A DNA stretch of 64,000 bases from Exiguobacterium qingdaonense (GCF_018617855.1 NZ_JACSKY010000004.1:124001-188000), one strand, 5' to 3'; shown: positions 51,671 to 63,675, counted from the stretch's first letter. The notes: generated by a model from the sequence alone, not told the origin. Translations and numbers: made by a program.

Positions 51671-52843
51671 TTAGAAGTACACTTTCGGACTATCCATACC
51701 GTCCTCGAACACAATCGTCACTTCAGTATCTCCACCGAGTGATGTCACGTTGATGCGGACAGGGACGTTTCGATTATATTCCCAACGGTTTTCAAGCAGG
51801 CCGACAATGTGTTGAGTGAATCCGACAAGCTCGGCACGACTGTAAAACTGAATCGGAATATCCATCTCGAGTCGTGACAAATCTCCGTTTTGATAAAACC
51901 CTTTCCCGATCATCCCACTATAGTCTGGGAAAAGGTCGCCGATCCGGTCGCTAAAGAGCGTAAATTTCTGAGCGTCCTCACGTACGTCGTTCGTCGCTGT
52001 TGCTGATGGGAAATAATAATATTTCTCATCGATGGCTTTCCAGTCACCTGATGCGACCTCGTCATCTGTTCCGACAAACGCAGATTTAATATAGTTCCCT
52101 GGAGTCGGTGAACCTTGCGTCGACTTCATATAGAGCGCGACATTGATGTCGACATTTTTAAAATCTTCCCGCTTTCGTAACTCGGAGATGAGTTCATCCG
52201 CCATCCGTTCTCCTTCTGCGATCACTTTCTTTTGATCTAACTTGACCGTATATGTCGGTCCATAGTTCGGTGCTTGAAAAACATATTCACGATTCAATAT
52301 GAGTCCAAACGAGACGCCGCCCAACCGATAGCCGCTATCCTCTTTCGTCATGTAATTTTGTTCAACTATTGAAGCAAGATATAACGGCGATTTCTTGTTT
52401 GCCTCGACAAATTTCTCGTCTTCGACTTCCGCCTTGCCATCCGCATAGGCCGGGTTCAATGGTGTCAACCCTTCATTACTTTTATCTTTCCGTGCGAGCA
52501 GACGAGATACATCCTCCGCGTTCAACAGCTGTCCTTCCTGATAGGCGAACTTGTCCGGGTCGAACGCATCGGTCGAATGACGCATGAGACCCAGTTCGAC
52601 CTCCTCAAGCTCTAGCGATGAACTGACCTGACGTTGGGCAAGTCCTCTCGCTGCCGCTGGCTTGAACGGGATGACCATCTGATAATACGAGTCTCGTGCT
52701 TCAATCGCTTGCGTGACCCCTTCGGCTGTTGTCTCTTCCCCGATCGGTGTCGCGTCTTCTTCACCCATCGGTATTTTCATTGAACATCCACTCAACAAAA
52801 GCGCAGAGGCGATTGTCGGGATGACGATTTGATTCCATTTCAT
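51671..52843 (-). CDS. camS: CamS-family lipoprotein (YerH-like)
   Basis: This 390-residue lipoprotein has a signal peptide ending in LLLSGC (lipidated Cys20). The CamS domain is found across Bacillota; in staphylococci and enterococci the cleaved signal peptide gives a sex pheromone, while the body of the protein has no settled function. Conserved parts are YYQMVIPFKPAAARGL (about 53-68), GVSFGLILNREYVFQ and YKSAFVGT-like segments. In B. subtilis the homologue yerH follows pcrB-pcrA-ligA, and the same order is kept here except for one inserted gene. Confidence 0.9.
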   Translation of the reverse strand: MKWNQIVIPTIASALLLSGCSMKIPMGEEDATPIGEETTAEGVTQAIEARDSYYQMVIPFKPAAARGLAQRQVSSSLELEEVELGLMRHSTDAFDPDKFAYQEGQLLNAEDVSRLLARKDKSNEGLTPLNPAYADGKAEVEDEKFVEANKKSPLYLASIVEQNYMTKEDSGYRLGGVSFGLILNREYVFQAPNYGPTYTVKLDQKKVIAEGERMADELISELRKREDFKNVDINVALYMKSTQGSPTPGNYIKSAFVGTDDEVASGDWKAIDEKYYYFPSATATNDVREDAQKFTLFSDRIGDLFPDYSGMIGKGFYQNGDLSRLEMDIPIQFYSRAELVGFTQHIVGLLENRWEYNRNVPVRINVTSLGGDTEVTIVFEDGMDSPKVYF

Positions 52844-52929
52844 CTATGTCTAGCTCCTTTAAACATCATTTCACTTTGTTCATTATAACAAAATCGTTCC
52901 GTGAAAAAAGTATCGAAGCGGAATCAGAA

Positions 52930-52962
52930 CGAATCCCTTCTCGCATGCGCAAGAAGGGATTT
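52930..52962. terminator. Hairpin between the LPXTG gene and camS
   Basis: AATCCCTTCT and AGAAGGGATT form a ten-bp stem. The T-rich tract is on the plus-strand side, so termination of the minus-strand LPXTG transcript is not assured. Confidence 0.4.
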
Positions 52963-52966
52963 TAAT

Positions 52967-54442
52967 TTATGGCTTGGTTGACGGATGGTTACGACGAATC
53001 AACAAGAGGAGTCCGAACGCAAAGAGCAGTGTACCGAGTATAGTGTGCCATGATTCATTCGTCTCTCCTGTCATCGGGAGCAAATCTTGGGCGTACGTGT
53101 CGGTCTCATCGACGATTTCGAGTGGCGGGGCTTCGTTCTCCTTGATGACGTTCACGACTTGTCGCTCCGTTTTGACTTCTGGCTTCTGTTTTTTAACGTC
53201 TTGTTTCGTTTCTTCTTTCGCCGGAACGGGTTGCTTCACCGTGACCGCTGCATCAATAGAACGTGTGACCATCACTTTTTCATTAACATGAAAAGTGAAC
53301 GTGGCACGTTGAAGTAGTTCTGCCCCGGACTTCACGTCATATGAAGAGAGGAGCGGAAACTCAAATGAAAGCGAGACCGCCTCTTCTGGGCCGAGTCCGT
53401 TCACAAACTCAGGAATTGCTTCGACTTGCTTTATAAATTTTTCATTCGCTAGACTTTGCTCATGTTGCGTCAAGGCACCTCTCGGCCAAGTGAGCATCAC
53501 GTCGGATAGGAATAGGGTGATATCTGAAATATTGGTGAGAGTGTACGTGTATCGAACAAGTTCTCCCGGTTGTACGGTCGTCTTCTCAGTCGTTGCATTC
53601 ACAGTGAAATCTGCCTGTTGCAACAGAATGATTTGTGGACTTTCTGACGTGACGACCCGGTTGAACTCATCCACTCCTGTCACCCGAAACACACTGCCGA
53701 TCTCAGGATGGTCGTCAAATGAATAATCGGTCGGAATCGATAAGACTTCTGTCACTTCTACTCGTTCACCAGGAAGAAGTCCGTCGTTCCCAATCAGCTC
53801 AGTCAACTGATTGAAGACACGTTCGTTAAACGATTCGATCGATAAATGATTCACATCCCCACTCCCATACGTATGGGATAGATCCGTCACCGTCAACGGC
53901 GTCTCTCCTGTGTTCTCGATGATAAACGTATAGGAAATGTCGCCTCCGACAACAGCTCGGTCGACACCTGCGACGTTCATCGCTTCAATGGCAAGCATCG
54001 GCAGCATCGGTTCAGTCGCTGGCTCTTCGATGACTGGCTCTGGTTCAACCGGTGGCGTCACCTCTTCTGACGAATCTGGTTCCGTGACAACAGGTGGTTC
54101 CTCTATTTCGACAGGATATGCTTCAGTGATGGTATTTGGAGAAAAGGTATAAGGAACCCCCTCTGCATCATAGAGTGTGATGATGTCAATCAACGAATCG
54201 TCAACCGACTCTTCATCAATCATAAATCGCCAAATATTCGCTGACTCACGTACCCCGTAATACGTGACGTCTTGATAGACGAGGCTTGATTCATATAGTG
54301 TTTCGATTTCCTCGTCTGTCAGATTCACTTGGATGTAACGAAACGTGGGCGTTTCAGCGTGTGCGACGTGAATGGTGGAAAAGGTGAAAAGAAGTGTCAG
54401 GATTGTAAATACGGCAACGAAGCGCTGGATGTTGTGTGTCAT
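52967..54442 (-). CDS. LPXTG-anchored surface protein
   Basis: This 491-residue protein has a signal peptide (about 1-29, ending AHAE), an N-terminal domain, a proline/glutamate-rich linker near 115-145, then two immunoglobulin-like repeats resembling DUF11/CARDB folds (about 150-275 and 280-410, each with an ENTGETPLTVTDLSHT or LTNISDITLFLSDVML-type strand). A charged spacer and the sortase signal LPMTG (455-459) follow, with a hydrophobic helix and RR tail. It should be linked to peptidoglycan. The ligand is unknown. It interrupts the conserved ligA-camS neighbourhood and has its own flanking hairpins. Confidence 0.88.
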   Translation of the reverse strand: MTHNIQRFVAVFTILTLLFTFSTIHVAHAETPTFRYIQVNLTDEEIETLYESSLVYQDVTYYGVRESANIWRFMIDEESVDDSLIDIITLYDAEGVPYTFSPNTITEAYPVEIEEPPVVTEPDSSEEVTPPVEPEPVIEEPATEPMLPMLAIEAMNVAGVDRAVVGGDISYTFIIENTGETPLTVTDLSHTYGSGDVNHLSIESFNERVFNQLTELIGNDGLLPGERVEVTEVLSIPTDYSFDDHPEIGSVFRVTGVDEFNRVVTSESPQIILLQQADFTVNATTEKTTVQPGELVRYTYTLTNISDITLFLSDVMLTWPRGALTQHEQSLANEKFIKQVEAIPEFVNGLGPEEAVSLSFEFPLLSSYDVKSGAELLQRATFTFHVNEKVMVTRSIDAAVTVKQPVPAKEETKQDVKKQKPEVKTERQVVNVIKENEAPPLEIVDETDTYAQDLLPMTGETNESWHTILGTLLFAFGLLLLIRRNHPSTKP

Positions 54443-54657
54443 GATGTTGGTCCCTCCTCTAAGCTGAAAACAGGCGCACGAGTCGATGTCGTCCTGATGA
54501 TGACTTTCACCACATAGGGGAATAAGAGGGAGATGTGTAGGAAAGTCTAGGTATCAAATGGTTCTACCGCAAAAATATATTAGCATTTTGATTTATATAC
54601 TTTATACCCTGTGAGTACTTATATGAATCTATCCAATCCCATTTATTTCCGAATGCA

Positions 54658-54684
54658 CGAAAAAGACGTTCGCCGAAGCGAACG
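54658..54684 (-). terminator. Terminator after ligA
   Basis: GGCGTTCGC and GCGAACGTC form the stem around TTCG on the minus strand, followed by TTTTTC. The 215 bases from here to the LPXTG start are AT-rich and probably hold its promoter. Confidence 0.82.
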
Positions 54685-54686
54685 CC

Positions 54687-56690
<2,004 letters not shown>

Positions 56691-58907
56691 TCACGCTTTT
56701 TCGATTGGGGCAAACTTCGCTAACAGACGCTTGATCCCAACTTCCGGGAACGCGATGTCGACTTCGATTTGGTCGCCTTCACCACGCGTTTGAACGACTG
56801 TGCCTTGTCCCCACTTTTTATGATTCGCCTTGTCACCGACTTGCCATCCGACCGTTTCGGCACCGGACGATTGAGCGAGTTTTGGCTTCGGTTTCGAACT
56901 GAAGCCGTTCACCGGTAGCTTACCTGGCGATTCGACGGGGTTCCATGGCATCGGTTTTCTCGCTTTGCCAGACCGCTCCAACAGCGTTTCTGGCAACTCA
57001 TGTAAAAATCTAGATTCCGGGTTGTTTTGGAAACGACCGTATAGCATCCGTGACTGGGCACGCGTCAAGTAAAGGCGTTTCTCGGCACGGGTGATTCCGA
57101 CGTACGCAAGGCGACGTTCTTCTTCCATCTCTTCCTCGTCGTTTAATGCCCGGCTGTGCGGGAACAGTCCCTCTTCCATCCCAATCAAGAAGACGACCGG
57201 GAATTCAAGTCCTTTAGCCGAGTGCAACGTCATCAATGTGACTTGATGCGACTCGTCGACCTCATCGAGTGAATCAAGGTCTGAGACGAGCGTCAAATCA
57301 GTGAGGAAGGCGACGAGCGTCTGTTCGTCACTCTCTTTCTCGAAGTTTTGGGCGACCGACAAGAATTCTTGCAAGTTCTCGAGTCGACTTTCTGCCTCAA
57401 GCGTCTTCTCGATTTTGAGCATCTCTTCATATCCCGTCTTCTTCAATACTTCCTCGACGAGTTCTGAAATGGAGAGATAGTCCGCCATTTGTCGTAAATC
57501 CATCATCATCTGACGGAAGTCCGCAAGTTTCGTCGCCGTACGTGGGGCGATCCCCGACAGTTCGACGTCACGAATCGCATCCATAAGAGAGACACCCTGC
57601 ATGTCTGCAAAGTCACCCAGTTTATCGATCGTGGCGGCTCCGATACCACGTTTTGGCTCATTGACGACGCGAACGAACGAGATGTCCTCATCCGGGTTGG
57701 CAATCAAGCGCAAATAAGCTAAGACGTCTTTAATCTCTTTTCGCTCATAGAACTTTGTGCCACCGACCATTTTGTATGGAATATTCGATTTGAGGAGCAT
57801 CTCCTCGAGCCCACGTGACTGAGCGTTCGTCCGGTAAAGGACCGCCATCTGGCCGTAGTCCATCCCTTCCATCTTTAGCTCTTTCATCTGGTTCATGATG
57901 AAGAACGCCTCATCGCGGTCATCCGAGGCGACGTGAAGCAGGAGTTTCTCTCCTTCGACGTTTTCAGTCCATAAATTTTTATCTTTACGTGACGCGTTGT
58001 TCTTGATTACGCCGTTCGCCGCTTCTAAAATTCGTTTCGTTGAACGATAGTTTTGTTCGAGCAAGATGACGTGTGCGCTCGGATAGTCTTTCTCGAACGT
58101 CAAGATATTGGCGATATCGGCACCGCGCCAACGATAGATGGACTGATCCGAATCCCCGACGACACACAAGTTCTCATGTGCCTGCGCGAGAAGTTTGACG
58201 AGTGTGTACTGGGCCCGGTTCGTATCCTGATACTCATCGACGTGGATGTATTTGAATTTCTTCTGATAAAACGTCAAGACGTCAGGTGCTTCTTGGAACA
58301 GATGAATCGTCTTCATGATCAAGTCATCGAAGTCGAGCACGTTATTTTGCTTCAACTTTTTCTCATACGCCGTATAGACGTCCGAGATGATTCGCTCATA
58401 TGGGTTGTTACCGACAAGAGCTGCCGCATCGCTCGCTGTGCGCAACTCATTTTTTTGATTGGAGATCATTCCTAAAAGCGTGCGCGGTTCATATTTTTTC
58501 GGGTCGAGATTCAACTCTTTCAACACTTGCTTGATTGCTGTCAGTTGATCCGAGGCATCTAAAATGGAAAAACTTCGGTCATAACGGATGCGGTCGATAT
58601 CCCGCCGCAAAATACGGACACACATCGAGTGAAATGTAGAAATCCAGATGTCTTCGGCAACGCCACCGACAAGACGTGCAATCCGGTCTTTCATCTCCCG
58701 CGCCGCTTTATTCGTGAACGTGATCGCCAAAATATTCCAAGGTGCCACTTGTTTCGCCGCCATCAAATAGGCGACACGATGTGTCAACACTCGAGTCTTT
58801 CCAGACCCCGCACCCGCCATGATCAATAGAGGACCGTCCGTATGCTTGACCGCCTCAGCCTGCTCCGGGTTCATTCCTTTGACTAATTCTTCGCTAAGAT
58901 TATACAT
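56691..58907 (-). CDS. pcrA: ATP-dependent DNA helicase PcrA
   Basis: This 738-residue superfamily 1 helicase (UvrD/Rep group) unwinds DNA in repair and plasmid replication. Motif I is [18 protein letters not shown] (about 31-48), followed by [24 protein letters not shown] (motif II), [24 protein letters not shown] and, near residue 560, [17 protein letters not shown]. The C-terminal tail has the PcrA-specific [18 protein letters not shown] domain that contacts RNA polymerase in Bacillus. It sits between pcrB and ligA as in Bacillus. Confidence 0.97.
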   Translation of the reverse strand: MYNLSEELVKGMNPEQAEAVKHTDGPLLIMAGAGSGKTRVLTHRVAYLMAAKQVAPWNILAITFTNKAAREMKDRIARLVGGVAEDIWISTFHSMCVRILRRDIDRIRYDRSFSILDASDQLTAIKQVLKELNLDPKKYEPRTLLGMISNQKNELRTASDAAALVGNNPYERIISDVYTAYEKKLKQNNVLDFDDLIMKTIHLFQEAPDVLTFYQKKFKYIHVDEYQDTNRAQYTLVKLLAQAHENLCVVGDSDQSIYRWRGADIANILTFEKDYPSAHVILLEQNYRSTKRILEAANGVIKNNASRKDKNLWTENVEGEKLLLHVASDDRDEAFFIMNQMKELKMEGMDYGQMAVLYRTNAQSRGLEEMLLKSNIPYKMVGGTKFYERKEIKDVLAYLRLIANPDEDISFVRVVNEPKRGIGAATIDKLGDFADMQGVSLMDAIRDVELSGIAPRTATKLADFRQMMMDLRQMADYLSISELVEEVLKKTGYEEMLKIEKTLEAESRLENLQEFLSVAQNFEKESDEQTLVAFLTDLTLVSDLDSLDEVDESHQVTLMTLHSAKGLEFPVVFLIGMEEGLFPHSRALNDEEEMEEERRLAYVGITRAEKRLYLTRAQSRMLYGRFQNNPESRFLHELPETLLERSGKARKPMPWNPVESPGKLPVNGFSSKPKPKLAQSSGAETVGWQVGDKANHKKWGQGTVVQTRGEGDQIEVDIAFPEVGIKRLLAKFAPIEKA

Positions 58908-58945
58908 AATCGTTTCCTTCCTTATTCCAAACGTTTGTTCTTATT

Positions 58946-59626
58946 TTATCGGAGTGCTTGCACGGTCGCAAGTGCTCCCACTAAGTCTTCATAAATGATG
59001 TTACCGACCACGACCGTATCAGCGTATGCCCCCATCAATCGAGCCGTTTCTTCTCCATCGATGCCTCCCCCGTAAAAGAGATGTGCATCCGGTAGCGCCA
59101 ACCGAATCTCTTTGAGGACGTCAACGTCCCCGAATCGTCCGCTGTATTCGATATAGAGTGACGGGAGGCGAAACAAATGATGCCCGACTTCGGCATACGA
59201 CACGGCTTCTTCTAGCGACAAGTCGCATCTCGATTCCGTCACTTTAGCGACTTTGGCGTCCGGGTTCAAGACGAGATACCCCTGTGCCGTGACAAGACGT
59301 GAGTCAAAGACGTGACCGTATCGTTCAAACGCCCGCGCATGATGCCCGATCACCCATTCTGGAGTTCCCGCGTTCAGTACGGTCGGCACGAAATAATGAT
59401 CAAATCCATGGATGATCTGGCTCGGTTGACTAATCTCAAGCGCGACGGGGATACCCGTGTCACGTACTCTCGCATACAATGCAAACGTATTTTCTGCATC
59501 GACCCCATCCGTGCCTCCAATCAAAAAGGCGTCGGTCCCCGAATGAATGAGCGCTTGAAGCGCCTCATCCGTGAGTCGTTTATTCGGATCTAGTTTAAAT
59601 ACATGCCGCCATGATTGAAAATCCAA
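58946..59626 (-). CDS. pcrB: Heptaprenylglyceryl phosphate synthase
   Basis: This 226-residue TIM-barrel prenyltransferase joins heptaprenyl diphosphate to glycerol-1-phosphate to make an archaea-like ether lipid in Bacillales. WRHVFKLDPNKRLTDEAL (about 6-23), LIGGTDGVDAENTF, YFVPTVLNAG, LYIEYSGRFGD and FYGGGIDGEE are the conserved loops. The start is a TTG at 59626, six bases after GGGAGGG, matching the length of the B. subtilis protein. An ATG five codons earlier would put that binding site inside the gene, and a much longer frame is spurious. Confidence 0.92.
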   Translation of the reverse strand: MDFQSWRHVFKLDPNKRLTDEALQALIHSGTDAFLIGGTDGVDAENTFALYARVRDTGIPVALEISQPSQIIHGFDHYFVPTVLNAGTPEWVIGHHARAFERYGHVFDSRLVTAQGYLVLNPDAKVAKVTESRCDLSLEEAVSYAEVGHHLFRLPSLYIEYSGRFGDVDVLKEIRLALPDAHLFYGGGIDGEETARLMGAYADTVVVGNIIYEDLVGALATVQALR

Positions 59627-59690
59627 CTCTTTCCCTCCCATCGATTCTTTCTCTAGTGTATCGATTTTTTTTACCGCGTGCATCTCCAAT

Positions 59691-59714
59691 AAAAAAGACT
59701 TGCCGAAGCAAGTC
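59691..59714 (-). terminator. Terminator after the ktrB-small membrane gene unit
   Basis: GACTTGC and GCAAGTC around TTCG are followed by six T residues on the minus strand; the stem overlaps the stop of the small membrane gene. Confidence 0.88.
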
Positions 59715-59946
59715 ACGAACGTGCCGTACGATTCCGTTCTCGATCCGTTAACCATTTCGCAACTAGCAATGCGAAAAGACCATATACAGGGACAAACCAG
59801 AGCGGATTCGCCAAAAAGAATCCGAGTACAGGAATATCGAGTAACGGAGAGTCTGGTGAACAGAGTGCCGTCCCATTTACAACGGCGATAAAGGGTAGGA
59901 CCGGTACGATAAAGACATACCCAAAGTTGATCCAAAATGCTTTCAT
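59713..59946 (-). CDS. 77-residue two-helix membrane protein downstream of ktrB
   Basis: This small protein has a hydrophobic helix near residues 5-25 (YVFIVPVLPFIAVVNG), a short loop, and a second helix near 38-63 (ANPLWFVPVYGLFALLVAKWL), with a basic tail. AAGGAG precedes the ATG. It begins 13 bases after the ktrB stop and ends at a terminator, so the two genes are co-transcribed. I do not recognise a family. It could be an accessory subunit of the potassium transporter, as small proteins often are, but that is only a guess from context. Confidence 0.7.
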   Translation of the reverse strand: MKAFWINFGYVFIVPVLPFIAVVNGTALCSPDSPLLDIPVLGFFLANPLWFVPVYGLFALLVAKWLTDRERNRTARS

Positions 59947-59959
59947 GTTGACGTTCTCC

Positions 59960-61342
59960 TTATCCTAAGATGATTGATTCTTTCGGATAGTTATACATCC
60001 GTTTCGGCTGTCTCCGTTGCAAGATGAGGATAAAGGCGATGACTCCGATTCGACCGATGAACATGAGAATCGTCAGCACCCATTTCCCAACGTCGCTAAA
60101 CTCGGAAGACAGACCGACAGATAATCCTGTCGTCCCGAACGCGGAACATGCCTCGAACAAGATTCGTGTCAACGAAGCGTCTTCAAAGTAAGCCATGACC
60201 ATGACGCCTGAAAGAAGAACCGCAAGCGAGACGGTGATAATCACGAACGCTTTCCAAATGTCTTCGAGGACGATTTCACGTCCGAAAATTTTGATTGAGG
60301 AGTCCCCGCGGATGAAGGCGATGACTCCTAGAACAGCCACAGCAAACGTCGTCGTCCGAATCCCACCGCCGACAGACGATGGTGATGCCCCGATGAACAT
60401 GAGAATCGACAAGAGTAACATGCTCGCTTCGGAGAACAGGTTGACATCGACCGTCGATAACCCACCGTTGCGCGTCGTCACCGACTGGAACAGCGAATCT
60501 GAGAACGCTAGCCAAAGAGGCAAGTCTTTAAAGGCATTGTTGTATTCAAAGAAAAACAAGCCGACCGTTCCGACGGCAATCAAAATAAAGAATGTCGATA
60601 CCGTCAATTTGGTGAATAACGAGAATCGGCTCGGGAACGTATGACGTCTCCGGGTGATTCGACTCACCAAATATGTACGAATCTCAACGAGTACCGGAAA
60701 ACCGATCGCACCACCTGTCATGAGTACGATCTGTGTGAAAATAACGAACGGGTCTTCACGGAATGGTGCGAGCGAGCTACCGGTAATGTCAAACCCGGCG
60801 TTCGTCGTCGCACTGACCGAACCGAATAGACCTTGTAAGAAGGCTTCTCCTGCGGTATCAAAATAATTTAAGTAATGGACGCCGAGTAAGACGGCTCCGA
60901 CAGCCTCAATCGCGAGAACGGTGATGACGATTTCTGTGATGTATTTGACAATACCAGACATGGACGTCTGGTTTTGGTCACGTAAAATCAGTTGTCGTTC
61001 TCTAAATCCAATTCGCTTCCCGAGTAAAATCCACATAATGACGTGCAAACTGATCAACCCGACCCCACTGACTTGGACGATGAACAGGATGATAAATAAG
61101 CCGAACGTTGAAAACGTATCAGCGACCACAATCGGCGTCAGCCCAGTGACACTGACACAACTCACCGCAAAAAAGACGAGATCCGTAAACGTGATCGTCA
61201 CACCTGGTTTATGGGCGATTGGCAAAGCGAGGAGCAAAACTGATAAAACCGCTGCCGCACTATAAATGAGCACGAGTGTTTGAACTGGTGTTAAATTTCG
61301 AAAGAACAGTTGTAAGTTCCGCTTCATAAATTTTTGTTGCAT
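59960..61342 (-). CDS. ktrB: Ktr/Trk-type potassium uptake subunit
   Basis: This 460-residue protein has the fourfold M1-P-M2 layout of KtrB/TrkH. Four selectivity-filter loops are visible: SCVSVTGLTP (about 65-74), ATTNAGFDI (about 180-188), VTTRNGGLST (about 300-309) and FGTTGLSVG (about 405-413), each with its glycine. It lets K+ (with Na+ in the Ktr type) enter the cell under control of a cytoplasmic RCK ring. No ktrA is adjacent, so the partner is encoded elsewhere. The ATG at 61342 follows GGGAGGGG; the longer frame adds nine codons that contain this site. Confidence 0.92.
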   Translation of the reverse strand: MQQKFMKRNLQLFFRNLTPVQTLVLIYSAAAVLSVLLLALPIAHKPGVTITFTDLVFFAVSCVSVTGLTPIVVADTFSTFGLFIILFIVQVSGVGLISLHVIMWILLGKRIGFRERQLILRDQNQTSMSGIVKYITEIVITVLAIEAVGAVLLGVHYLNYFDTAGEAFLQGLFGSVSATTNAGFDITGSSLAPFREDPFVIFTQIVLMTGGAIGFPVLVEIRTYLVSRITRRRHTFPSRFSLFTKLTVSTFFILIAVGTVGLFFFEYNNAFKDLPLWLAFSDSLFQSVTTRNGGLSTVDVNLFSEASMLLLSILMFIGASPSSVGGGIRTTTFAVAVLGVIAFIRGDSSIKIFGREIVLEDIWKAFVIITVSLAVLLSGVMVMAYFEDASLTRILFEACSAFGTTGLSVGLSSEFSDVGKWVLTILMFIGRIGVIAFILILQRRQPKRMYNYPKESIILG

Positions 61343-61361
61343 CTTGCCCCTCCCCTCCATC

Positions 61362-61388
61362 AAAAACAAGATGACTCTTACGAGTCAC
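61362..61388 (-). terminator. Terminator after yerC
   Basis: GTGACTC and GAGTCAT pair around four bases, with TTGTTTTTG on the minus strand, between yerC and ktrB. Confidence 0.55.
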
Positions 61389-61683
61389 CTTTCGTTTGTT
61401 GTAGACGTTCAAGAGCAAGATCATATCCGCCTGTCCCGTAATTTAAGCATCGCTTCACACGTGAAATTGTCGCGGTCGAAGCACCCGTCGCGTCCTCGAT
61501 TTTATGATACGTATTTCCTTCACGTATTTGACGCGCCACTTCAAGTCGTTGTGCAAGTGCTTGAACTTCATTGACCGTCGCTAAATCATCGAATAATTGA
61601 TAACAGTCCTCGAGTGTCTCGAGCTTCAAAATCGCCTCAAACAATTGATCGAGCTCTCGACCTCGTAATTTATCGAGTTGCAT
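61378..61683 (-). CDS. yerC: YerC/TrpR-like DNA-binding protein
   Basis: This 101-residue protein of the TrpR/YerC/YecD family has a helix-turn-helix in EVARQIREGNTYHKIEDATGASTATISRVKRCLNYG (about 48-82), close to B. subtilis YerC. Family members are related to the tryptophan repressor, but YerC's ligand and targets are not settled. The second ATG (61683), six bases after GAGAGG, is the better start. It lies downstream of yerA in the same order as Bacillus. Confidence 0.9.
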   Translation of the reverse strand: MQLDKLRGRELDQLFEAILKLETLEDCYQLFDDLATVNEVQALAQRLEVARQIREGNTYHKIEDATGASTATISRVKRCLNYGTGGYDLALERLQQTKGDS

Positions 61684-61750
61684 CCGCAAGCATCCTCTCT
61701 ACTCATACTTCTTTATCATTCTAAAGCAGGGGCGGCTCGGACTCAACTAT

Positions 61751-63493
61751 TCATCGCAAAATTGCAGGAAATAGTACTTGTTTCTTCATGACTTCGTAAA
61801 TACCAAGAGGTGTTGCCCGGACGTACGGTAAATGTGTGGATGCCAAAAATAGTAACGTATAAATCGGGTCCTCGAACTGATAGCCCCTAAGCACGAGTTC
61901 CTCACGCAGTTTTTTCTCTTGGCCAATCAGTGTCTCGAGCGGCTCTGTTGACGTCATCCCACAGAGTGGCAATGGGATTTCAGCGATGATGTCTCCCTTG
62001 TCCACAAGCACGATGCCGCCTCCTAGCTCTTTCATTCGTTCGAACGCCTGTAGCATATCTTGTTTACATTTTCCTAAAATCAAGTAGTCCCCGCTAATCG
62101 AATACGAACTGACAAGACCACCAAAGTCATTCGCAAATCCTTTCAACACCGTGTTCAACCGCCATTTTCCTTCTTTGTCGAGCAACATGAGGAACGATTC
62201 GTCCTCATTTCGTGGCAATTCGTCCTGACCTGTGTCGTGCTTGATTTTAAACAGTTTCATGATGACCGAATTGACCATGTCGAGTCCGACCGGCATGCTG
62301 AATGACAAATCTTGTGGAGTCAAATCAATCGAGACATCGGTCGACGGCATCTTAGAGAGGGCTGTTTCCACTAGTTCATTTGGAAACAGGGACGTTCCGT
62401 CACGATAAATCCATTGACCTTTCGCAATTACCGCCGTCGGACGCGGTTCCTCGATCGCATCGAGAATGTTCAAGTGTGCGATTCGTCCCGGAGCAATCGA
62501 ACCGAGAACGTGGTCAAGGTCAAAATGACGTGCCACATTATGTGAAACGATTCGATATGCCTCGATCGCCGATAATCCCTCTTCCAGCAAGATACGGACG
62601 AGCGCATCTTGCATCCCCTCTTCATAAAACCCAGGGGTCGAACCGTCTGTCGTCACCATGAGGTGATCGAACGCTTGTAATCCGTTCGCCAACAAGTCAC
62701 GAATCATTTTCGGAAGGTCCGGTCGAATCGATGAGTGACGAAGCGTCGTCGTATAACCTAGCTCGAGTCGATTGAGTGCCTCTTCCGCTGTCATCGCCTC
62801 ATGGTCGCTGTGTACTCCCATCAACGCCATTTTTGTCAACGTCTTAGGCGACGCCCCAGGGAAATGCCCTTCGACCGGCAAGCCACACGTTTCAGCATCA
62901 AGCATCCACTGGAGCATCTCATCATCGCCTTTCAAGGCGCGTGGCCATGCTGTCAGTTCACCGGCCATCACGACGTCTGGATGACGAAACCATTCATGGA
63001 CGCGTTCTGAATCGACGGCGAGGCTTTCTCGATCAAGCTCGGTCTGCGTATCGAGACGTGCCCACCAATACGTGCTCGTCGGCAACTGCTGAATCGCTTC
63101 AAGTTGCGCAAACGCTTGCTCTTTCTCTTGTAAAAAAAGCAGCATATTATCATTGATGAGAGTCGTCGTTCCCCGTTCACCCGCATACTTTGACAATGTC
63201 GCCGGATTGTATAGTTGGAATGGATGCGCATGTGGCTCGATATAGCCTGGTACAATATATTTTCCTGATACGTCGACCGTCTCGACCGCGGATTCCGGTA
63301 AATCCGGACCGACATATACGATACGATCTCCCTCAATCCAAATGTTTGCGGTTTTCCATTGTTTCACATGTACGTTCAAATACGTCGCATTTTGCAAGAC
63401 GAGCGAAGGTGGCCTTAATCGGTCCACAACTTCAATCTGTGAACGAATCATCACTTTAGACCACGGTGCCCGCGCCGTTCTTTTTGTTGGCAT
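61751..63493 (-). CDS. yerA: YerA-type amidohydrolase, adenine deaminase-related
   Basis: This 580-residue protein is a diverged paralogue of adenine deaminase, equal in length to B. subtilis YerA. The metal-binding HxH is kept in GYIEPHAHPFQLYNPA (about 88-103 after the start), but the ESSM motif of true AdeC is replaced by QLYN. PVEGHFPGASPKTL, MGVHSDHEAMTAEEA and MVTTDGSTP supply later ligands. The C-terminal half keeps the AdeC-like LVSSYSISGDYLILG. The substrate is not known; calling it an adenine deaminase would be unsafe. The ATG at 63493 follows AGGGAGG. A near-consensus cre box lies 50 bases upstream. Confidence 0.87.
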   Translation of the reverse strand: MPTKRTARAPWSKVMIRSQIEVVDRLRPPSLVLQNATYLNVHVKQWKTANIWIEGDRIVYVGPDLPESAVETVDVSGKYIVPGYIEPHAHPFQLYNPATLSKYAGERGTTTLINDNMLLFLQEKEQAFAQLEAIQQLPTSTYWWARLDTQTELDRESLAVDSERVHEWFRHPDVVMAGELTAWPRALKGDDEMLQWMLDAETCGLPVEGHFPGASPKTLTKMALMGVHSDHEAMTAEEALNRLELGYTTTLRHSSIRPDLPKMIRDLLANGLQAFDHLMVTTDGSTPGFYEEGMQDALVRILLEEGLSAIEAYRIVSHNVARHFDLDHVLGSIAPGRIAHLNILDAIEEPRPTAVIAKGQWIYRDGTSLFPNELVETALSKMPSTDVSIDLTPQDLSFSMPVGLDMVNSVIMKLFKIKHDTGQDELPRNEDESFLMLLDKEGKWRLNTVLKGFANDFGGLVSSYSISGDYLILGKCKQDMLQAFERMKELGGGIVLVDKGDIIAEIPLPLCGMTSTEPLETLIGQEKKLREELVLRGYQFEDPIYTLLFLASTHLPYVRATPLGIYEVMKKQVLFPAILR

Positions 63494-63543
63494 CGAACCC
63501 AATCCTCCCTTTTTCTCTTTCAATCACTATTAAAAAATAGTTT

Positions 63544-63557
63544 TGAAAGCGTTTTCT
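63544..63557. promoter_or_regulatory. Near-consensus cre box upstream of yerA
   Basis: TGAAAGCGTTTTCT matches the CcpA cre consensus except for the last base. It lies between the yerA start and the terminator of the EAL gene, in a region with a long AT stretch. Confidence 0.5.
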
Positions 63558-63640
63558 TCACCTGTTTCAAGTTTACCTTTTCTTTGAAAAGGTCGCAAGT
63601 TATGTTCACTATTGTAACAAAATTCACATAAGTTTTTCAC

Positions 63641-63671
63641 AAAAAGGTGGCTCTTCTCATGAAGAACCACC
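63641..63671 (-). terminator. Terminator after the EAL-domain gene
   Basis: GGTGGTTCTTC and GAAGAGCCACC pair (with one wobble) around four bases and are followed by TTTTT on the minus strand, just after the stop at 63676. Confidence 0.85.
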
Positions 63672-63675
63672 TCGG

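Noticed and set aside
59627-59935. Long N-terminal extension of PcrB
   Set aside because: The TTG at 59626 has GGGAGGG and gives the family length; the extension overlaps the small membrane gene on the same strand.
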